DNA of 64,000 nucleotides from Sphaeramia orbicularis (lineage: Eukaryota > Chordata > Actinopteri > Kurtiformes > Apogonidae): assembly GCF_902148855.1 (NCBI RefSeq), contig NC_043969.1:28649853-28713852 (forward strand), given 5' to 3'. Under the pieces are notes generated by a model. The model saw only the letters and a program-made list of their open reading frames with translations. It was not told the DNA's origin and ran no database searches. A program made the position numbers and the translations under genes. This document shows, one piece after another, positions 36,913 through 64,000 of the stretch (the first letter of the stretch is position 1; every line of letters begins with the position of its first letter).

Positions 36913-38796
36913 ACAAGAATGTTTAATTTTACTATGAAAATGCCAGTTAAAGCTCAAATTTCTAGCTTTGTCAAATATACAAGTCAAAACCAAAACTAAT
37001 CTGTGTGTATATTTAAACAAGAAACAAGAATACCCTATTAAACTGACAAACTTTATGTCTCTGCGAAATAAACACTATTCATTAACTGTCACCATATTTC
37101 GTTGCTGCTGGAAACATTAATGAATTGAGTTAATAATCCAGACTGATTTCAGCAGTAAATAAATGTCATAAAAACATAGTGTAACAGTACAATTTGATCC
37201 AGGATTGCCACAAATCTTAACATGCCAAATTTATTAATTAAAAAAATTAAGCCATCAATTAGTGTTACAACATTTTATGTCAGTCAAGTCTTAAAAATAC
37301 AAATATACTGATTTTTTTAATCTATTTTTTGAGTCAAACTTGCTATAAGAAGCTGTAGGTCCCCTGAACACATGAGTTCCACCTCAGCTCATGATACAAA
37401 AACAACAAAAAGGTAGCCTCTCAAAAATAATAAGGGCACGTGAAATTAAACATGGGCTGCTGGGAGTTATTCAGTCATGTACTTTGACGGGACAGCATGC
37501 TGTTAGGAAGGAATGCCCACAGAGGGGAAATGAGACGGGAAGGATAACAATGGAAAGAATAGCTCATAATGTGCTGCATATTTGAGTACATTCTTGTGTA
37601 ATCAGCATCATAAATAATGATACATATGACTCATACTGGGGTGGATGACCGATACACTTCCCATACTGACTGAACTGAATGGATTTTGTGTATACATGGA
37701 CTCTAGACACTTACAGTCACATACTTAGTGGGAAGTTATAATAAAACACTACCATGTGTAAATGGCTGTTAAATCCATAAATCATTCAACTGCTATCACC
37801 CTCTATTGTCTTTTCAACTATCATGGATTTGTAAAATAAGGAAGACACATAATGAGGCAACAGGAAAATAGTAAAGATGAGTAGAAAATTCAAACTCTAA
37901 GCTCCATTACAGAATATTAGTAGTTCACATGAGGATAGAATTGTTTGCTTGATTCATTACAGTTAGTTTTTTGTAGAACAAAACAGAAGCCTGGACCACA
38001 TTATAAGCTTTGAATCCATAACTTTCAATTTTAACACTATCTTTCCCATAGTAAGACATAACTTTGGTGGGACTTAGAAGGCGCACATTTGACAAGCTCA
38101 GAGCAAACAAACAGCAGTGAATACTATGTTAAATGACAGTATAACACTTACCGAACTGAGTCTTTGTTCTAGTTGAGTGTGAAGGTGGCATAGATGTGTG
38201 GGTTTTAAAGCTTACAGCAGGGTGAGAAGGGGATGTGCCTGTGGCTTATCTGTTCAGCTAACTGAGTGCAGAACTGCTGTGTCTGCGGTGCAGCTTTAGT
38301 AACAGCATGTGGTGGAGGAAAAAGAGGAAATGCTGTCAAAACATGGGCTGGTCTAACATGCGTTTAGGCTCAGTTCACTATTGTGTCACACCGCCTTTAG
38401 ACCAACACTAAGACAAACTGGATGGCAGTAAAGTGGTATATCCAGTTATTATAAAGACGAGCGACTAAAAATACTGAATGTGTAAAAAAATATATATTAA
38501 ATAGGCTATAAAAGGCTGTACTTTAACGTTAAACACAGTATTACAAACGAACGGAGAGCTGACAGGAGGTGTATCTGTGCAGGTGGGTTTAAAATGCTGC
38601 CTTCAAATGCTCCATGGAAGCTCGTATTTATAGCCACTCTTTTGTCCGTTTAAACACGCTTTCTTTTGAAATAATTTAAGTAGGTTTAATTATATCTTAA
38701 CTAAAAACATAAACAACTGAGGTGGATAAACCAATAACACAACATTTATTTTGTTTTGTTTTTTACTCTTCCTGTACTCTCCGTATGCTCATGAAA

Positions 38797-40080
38797 GCAC
38801 CATCAGAATCAGAATCAGAATAGGCTTTATTCGACACGTGCGTAAACAACAGGGGTGCCCCCAAGGATTTTGGGCCCGTGAAAAAATATCAGTTTGGTCC
38901 CCACCACATCAATGCTGCAACCTAAAAAAAATATATCATTGTATCTGACATGGACCGTTATTCTGCTTCGAACTGATTTTATGATTTTGTGCAAGATGAT
39001 CAGAGAAGTGCAAGCCATCTTTAACATTGTAATATATATTCTGAATGATAACAGTATTAAAGGGGTCATATTTTGTTAAACCCACTTTATTAATCTTTTG
39101 TACATTTATTTGTGTATTTGGGGACCCTGAAAGTTCAAAAAGTTTGAATTTGAAACCCTCTAGGTGCTGCAAAGCTATCTTTATATTCATTTTGACAATA
39201 ATCAAGTGGATTTATACAACGCATTTTAAGTCCTGCTTAATTTGTTACGTCTATAACTCACTACGTCACAACATTTGCACATATAAGGTCAGGGTTACGA
39301 TGAACATTTCTCTGAATACACCATAATTATTTGTCAGCTGCAGCGGTTGTAGTCCATACTGAAAATATATCCAAACTTCGAGCCGATTACCTAAAATGTT
39401 CAGCTGTTGGTTGACCAGGACAGAGCAGCACAGCCAACAACCCGGAGGGGGTGGGACGTGGAGTGGTTCATTTACGTTTAAAGGCTCAGCGCTCAAAACG
39501 ACCTTTCTGGTGTCATTACTCAGAAATAGGATTGAAGATGGACCTGTGGAGTTGAATTAATGAAGAATTCAGTCCCAAGCATAGCATTTACACTTTATGT
39601 AGACCACAGGGAAATGTTTTAAAATGCATAATTCCATTTTTTTTTTAAAGCAAAATATCACTCCTTTAAGATTTTTACCTCATTGACATACAAATACAAA
39701 TGAAACTTTACTTTTAGGATGGAAGTATATTTATTAGCAACAGCTAGGAGCGCTGGCACCTGGACCAAACCATTTCTTATAATCGGGGGGTACTATGTTG
39801 TAAAGAACTAATATGTTTATTGTGCCTTTTGAAGCAAACATTCTTTGATGGTGATAGGTTAATCATTTTTTATTTACAAAAAACTGACTAATGTTCTACT
39901 ATTTTGTGGGGTCCTTGTCAATCATGGGCCCTTAGAATCGTCATCAATTTTTAGCCCCTTATGGTGACCCTGTAAGCACATAAACACAACAAGGAATTTC
40001 TGTTGTTCTCTTTCTAGTAAATGACAATTACAAAATGTAAGAAAAAATTTAAGAAAAGTACAATAAGGGGGGGGGAATCT
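38797..40080. repeat. interspersed fish repeat split by a later insertion
   Basis: The left part (38797-38849) reads ATCAGAATCAGAATAGGCTT then TATTCGACACGTGCGTAAAC. The right part (39973 to about 40080) resumes with AAACACAACAAGGAATTTCT. Together they resemble the abundant teleost repeat with an AATCAGAATCAG start, a GGCTTTATT core and an ACACAAGGAATTT follow-on. The 1.1 kb between them is a separate element. Confidence 0.5.
38850..39972. mobile_element. hAT-like non-autonomous DNA transposon
   Basis: The ends are CAGGGGTGCCCCCAAGG and, inverted on the right, CAGGGTCACCATAAGGGG, with GGGCCC a short way in on both sides (TTTTGGGCCCG and ATGGGCCCTTAG). CAGGG ends fit the hAT superfamily. The 8 bp flanks (GTAAACAA left; GTAAGCAC right if shifted by one) match only 6 of 8. 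The interior is AT-rich without an evident transposase. Confidence 0.5.
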
Positions 40081-40273
40081 ATGCATATAAACTCTGTATA
40101 CATAAAGACACAGGTACCAACTTATATTTTTTATAAAATTCTAACTTATATTTTAATAATTTGGGAAACTGTGCCTTTAGCATTTAATTAAAGTGTTTGT
40201 TTTCCTTGTTAAGGGCAGACGCGAACATTTGAGCCTAATATGTATTTTGACCACTATGGTTTCCCGTAGAAAC

Positions 40274-40281
40274 CCGGAAGT
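40274..40281 (+). promoter_or_regulatory. ETS/GABP (NRF-2) site in the gfm1 promoter
   Basis: CCGGAAGT, a consensus ETS/GABPA site, lies about 106 bases before the gfm1 ATG and is followed by ATGCGCCCGGCG, which resembles an NRF-1 half-site. This pair is typical of nuclear genes for mitochondrial proteins, and it matches the downstream gene. Confidence 0.55.
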
Positions 40282-40386
40282 ACATGCGCCCGGCGTGACA
40301 TTCACCCCACCGGATTTTAAGTCAGAGTTGGGGTTGTGTAAGGAATATATGACCATCCTGTGTCCGATTAGACTGTTGTTGGTAAA

Positions 40387-56722
<16,336 letters not shown>

Positions 56723-57261
56723 AAACTGTCTGTATTTAAAAAACTGTACTACTATTGGACTTTGGAAAGACCACCATCCCTCATCTTTACACACTTTCTG
56801 GCCATCATCAAACATGCTTTGACAAAACCTCATAAAAGCATGTCATGTGTTTCTATTGTAGAAAATGTTCAGTTCTCTTTTGCTTGTCTGGTTCCCATGA
56901 AAACAAACATATTTATCACTTACATTTTAGCACCATTTGGTTTCTCTACAGCCAGCATGTAAAGATAGTGGCAAATGTGTCAACTTCAGGAAACCTGAGT
57001 GTTTTGGTTTGAACTTATAATGGCTTTTGTACTGTGTACAGAATGGCCTCGATATATTAATGATTTCAACAAAGATATATTTCCTTCTTTTAGAATATAG
57101 CTCTTTGTGTTGATTGTTTTTGCCTCAGATCTTTAAAACACATTTTCTTGCACCATCCTCCTTTGGTGATTGCATAAACTTAGAAGACAAATAATTTTCT
57201 ACAGAAGCGTTCAGACACCGGAGTAAATGCATAAACACCACTGGAGTTACTTTTGTCTCAC
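56723..57261. other. gfm1 3' untranslated region / gap before the antisense first exon
   Basis: It follows the gfm1 stop and precedes (on the plus strand) exon 1 of the antisense latexin-family gene. It most likely holds the gfm1 3' UTR and is at the same time part of intron 1 of the antisense gene. No canonical AATAAA was seen here on the plus strand. Confidence 0.45.
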
Positions 57262-57378
57262 CTGTTCAGAGATGCGTTGTTTGTTGTCCACCAACTCCAC
57301 TTCAGGTCTAATTGTAATACTGGGGCTCCCAGTTATCCCGGTTAATATGGTTAGAACAATAATGATCTTTAGTCTCAT

Positions 57379-58675
57379 ATTTTACTTTAAAACTCAGAGG
57401 CTAGAGGAGAAGAAAAGGAAACCTATTCTGTCTAAGAACACAGGCTGAGGAATGACCCTCCTGCCAGCGTGGAGTTATGTAACAGAAAACACAGAGGGAG
57501 GGGAAACGAAGGGAAGAGACTGTCCAGATCCTGCTGCCTTCCTGGCACGATTACTTTATTTTGCTTAATCTTATCTAAACAAATTGCTTCACTTTATCTG
57601 TCCAGTTCTGCTCCTTAAACTTCCAGGAAACTAACTTGAGCTGTTGGCGACTAAATATTTCATGAAAAACAGAGCTGCTTGCAATTAATTTATTAGCTTG
57701 ACCCTCTCCCAGTTCTCAGCTTTGGAGAATCAGTGTGCCATAGACCTTTTTCACACCATCTTAGCATGGAAAACACAGGCGATCTAATAACATTAATGAT
57801 GGATCTCTTCCATTTGTATTTCTCAACGAGGCAGCTTTCACAAACCAGTGCATCATCAGCTGATTTAAAGGAATTTCAGTCGTTAATTTGCTGCCATAAA
57901 AAGTCAGAAAATGTAAATAAAAATGTCTATTGAACATATCTATACATTAGTAGACTTAAAAATGTACTGGATGAGTAAACCTATGTAAAATCAAACCTAA
58001 AAATGAACTCAAGAGTTCACATTCCAACAGGAAATACTTAGGCTCTCTTTCATAAATTAAGTAATTTGTAAAAATGCACCAGAGGCAGAAGATGTTTAAC
58101 CTTGGATTTCATTCATTTTAGAGTTAAGTTCTGGAATGTTCTGGATATTTTTCTGTGTTTTGAAAAGCAACACCATATTCTGATACTGGAACATAAATGT
58201 ATACTGACAGTTGTCAAAATATACTGTATTTCAGCTTTCCTCTGTTATCTGAGCCACCATTAGTCACAAAATATTTTGAACAGATGTTTTCAGAAAATTT
58301 AATGACAATTAATGTGTTAGAAAATATTAAGTTATGTTACATAAAGCAGGGGTCCCCAACCCTGGTCCTCAAGGTCTACTATTCTGCATGTTTTAGATGT
58401 TTCCCTCTTCCAGCACACCTGATGGTTGTTATCAGGCTTCTGCAGAGCTTGACAATAGGCTTATCATTTGAATCAGGTGTGTTGGAAGAGGGATACATCT
58501 AAAACAGGCAGGATAGTAGATCTCGAGGACCAGAGTTGGTGACCCCTGACATAAAGTGTATTTGTACAAATGCATTATTCATGAATCACTCTACACAAGC
58601 TGTACAATCTATAAAACATGGATGGATTTCGATAGAAACTGGCCGTAAACTTAAAATGTGTGTCTTGAACCACAT
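57379..58675. other. intergenic stretch between the latexin-family gene and neu3
   Basis: It should contain the promoter of the minus-strand latexin-family gene and the 3' UTR of minus-strand neu3. A young foldback MITE lies at 58347-58548. No coding sequence was recognised. Confidence 0.5.
58347..58548. mobile_element. foldback hAT-type MITE (family A, copy 2), clean duplication
   Basis: A 202 bp foldback element running from CAGGGGTCCCCAACCCTGGT to GGTGACCCCTG. It is flanked by identical 8 bp ACATAAAG repeats (58339-58346 and 58549-58556). Inner arms are inverted: CCCTCTTCCAGCACACCTGA against CAGGTGTGTTGGAAGAGGG. It is the same family as 14634-14840, but its clean duplication suggests a younger insertion. 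Confidence 0.85.
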
Positions 58676-62325
<3,650 letters not shown>

Positions 62326-64000
62326 ACTCTCTGATGTGTGTGTCTTGGTATTAATTCCAATAGCTCCGAAAACCTCTGAGGAGTCAAATCCAAATCGGTC
62401 GACTCAAGTAGGTCTCTGTCTATTTAAGCACTGCACCGGAAACACAGGCAGACACATAATAAGACAAAAAAAACCAACTAAACAACAACACAAATCTGTG
62501 GTTAAGGCATTTAATTTAGTATTGCAATAGCATTGTGCAAAGAAATCAATATTCATAATTATCATTTTCATCAGTAAACTATCACTGGAGAATGTCCAGT
62601 CTTTGGCGATAACAACTTATCATTCATCAAATCATACATAATTCTGCACTACACTTGAAGTGTTTTAACATCATGTTCTATTGGATGATACAATTACTTT
62701 TTAACTCTGTGTCTTTTTTATTCTGGACAGTTTCACAATGTAGGTAAAGTCAAACGCAATGTGATAAATATGACAATATGTAACCCTAAGATATATTACT
62801 TACCCTACTTCTTCATTGTTACAAAAGGAAAACGCTAGATTACCTAGCAGCAAAGTTAATGTGATCAAACTACAGCTTTTCACATGAGAAAGGAACTCTA
62901 ACATGACCACAAACTGTCAAGCAATGTGCTGACAAGTTCACAACCAGTTATATTTTAACAAATTAAGCATAACCTCTACAACACATTCAGCTGCTTTGTT
63001 ACTGGAAACTTGCACAATGACAATTTTGTGAGGAAGAAATTGTGTTAAATACACAGAGCAGAAAAGAAGGTGTCAAATGATTGCAGGGTACTTACATTTA
63101 CTCTGTGAGAACTTCTGCTGCTTTGTGAGCATATACAGTATGTGTCAGCATTTGAATGTGGTGTTGTATTGTGTGTGTGTGTAGTTCATGTGTGTGTTTT
63201 AGAGTGATGGTCTAAAAACTATGGCCTCTCCTCTCTGTGCCCTATTCACTGTGGCAGCAGCATGTTGTTCACTGACCCAGAAATGGACCGCACTCATCAG
63301 ATCTACAGCTTTGGATGAATCAGCGAACAGCAGTTATTGTTGGAAAGAAGGCCGGTTGGGGGACATGCTGAACACTGATTTGAGTGGGGTTTTTTTGGGT
63401 TTTTTTTTGGCACTTTCTGCTAAATGTACTGAAATACATGTTTCATGGAATAGAACTCATCAGCCAATTTAAATAAGTCCAAGTTCAATATAATAAAAAA
63501 TATATATATATGGTTCACACCTTTACATATAGTACATATTTCTTTATCATGAACTCCTAATGGCTCTCATGTTCAGATGAAATACAATATAATAGCAAGA
63601 CTGTCAATTTTATGATTTAAAAGCACACAATCTCCCTTTTAATAAAATTTAGAGAAGTTTTTTGCCCTCAATTTTTCCTTGCAGGCTCCAGGTCTACTCA
63701 TATCAGAAACAGCCTCTACTAAATAAATATGTAAGTGATTTGAGGGATTCATTGTGTTGAGTGTCTATTTCTTTTACAAAACAGAGACCAAAAAATAATG
63801 GAGTTGTTTTTAAAATGACTGAAAAAATGCCTGTCAGAATTAACCCGGGCCCTATACTTCCATTAGCATTCAGTGTGTGACGTCATCAGTAATCGACAGT
63901 CCCACATGGTAGCTTGTTGAAGTTTGGACAGCACTTTCAGAGGTACCGTATTTTTCTTGTATTGCACTCATGTCACAACACTATCGAAAGGTATTTTAAT
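62326..64000. other. upstream flank of neu3, no gene recognised
   Basis: The 5' flank of the minus-strand neu3 gene. A non-coding first exon or promoter may lie here but I could not place one. GT-rich and AT-rich low-complexity patches occur (about 63165-63200 and 63495-63515). No coding sequence or clear mobile element was seen. Confidence 0.45.

Larger units (their letters stand above)
35747..40260. other. head-to-head intergenic region between itpkc and gfm1
   Basis: It separates itpkc (minus) from gfm1 (plus). A strong minus-strand donor (exon side ending at 38153, then GTAAGTG) may close a non-coding first exon of itpkc transcribed from about 38.6 kb; this is inference only. Also present are a GGATGCACCGAT-type MITE (36632-36912) and a hAT-like insertion inside an older interspersed repeat (38797-40080). 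No coding gene was recognised. Confidence 0.4.

Overview
The window is vertebrate nuclear DNA, almost certainly from a teleost and probably a percomorph. It is AT-rich, genes are split by GT-AG introns, and non-coding DNA is full of fish-type hAT/piggyBac-like MITEs, LINE tails and long microsatellites. The splice models below were built by eye from reading frame, splice signals and remembered family sequences; no search was run.

Layout, left to right. (1) 0-10 kb: one exon of a Jagged-type Notch ligand on the minus strand (2787-3168). Its later exons lie off the left edge, and its signal-peptide exon was not securely found. A GC-richer stretch at 8.5-10.1 kb may be its promoter. (2) 15.4-17.3 kb: snrpa, the U1A protein of the U1 snRNP (minus). 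It shares a short bidirectional promoter with actmap, the actin maturation protease (plus, 18.0-21.5 kb). (3) 23.9-35.7 kb: itpkc, inositol-trisphosphate 3-kinase C (minus), tail-to-tail with actmap. From memory, snrpa-actmap-itpkc is the same block, in the same relative orientation, as on human 19q13.2. (4) 40.4-56.7 kb: gfm1, mitochondrial elongation factor G1 (plus, 18 exons). (5) A latexin/RARRES1-family gene (minus) is interdigitated with gfm1: exon 1 (57.3 kb) lies beyond the gfm1 stop codon, and exons 2-7 lie inside gfm1 intron 13. (6) 58.7-62.3 kb: a neu3-type ganglioside sialidase (minus, 3 exons).

The genes do not form one pathway. The window joins conserved microsyntenic pairs: snrpa/actmap/itpkc, and gfm1 with an antisense latexin-family gene.

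The most notable technical observation is patchy one-base length changes in otherwise highly conserved coding exons: four in snrpa exons 6-7, about six in itpkc, one in the Jagged exon and one in gfm1 exon 1. Each shifts the frame, most lie in homopolymer runs, and undoing them restores plausible protein lengths (282 aa for U1A). actmap, neu3 and the latexin-family gene are clean throughout. This pattern points to locally unpolished or gap-filled assembly rather than gene death. The most interesting biology is the gfm1/latexin-family interdigitation, a Jagged gene close to snrpa, and a three-copy TTAA-bounded repeat family.
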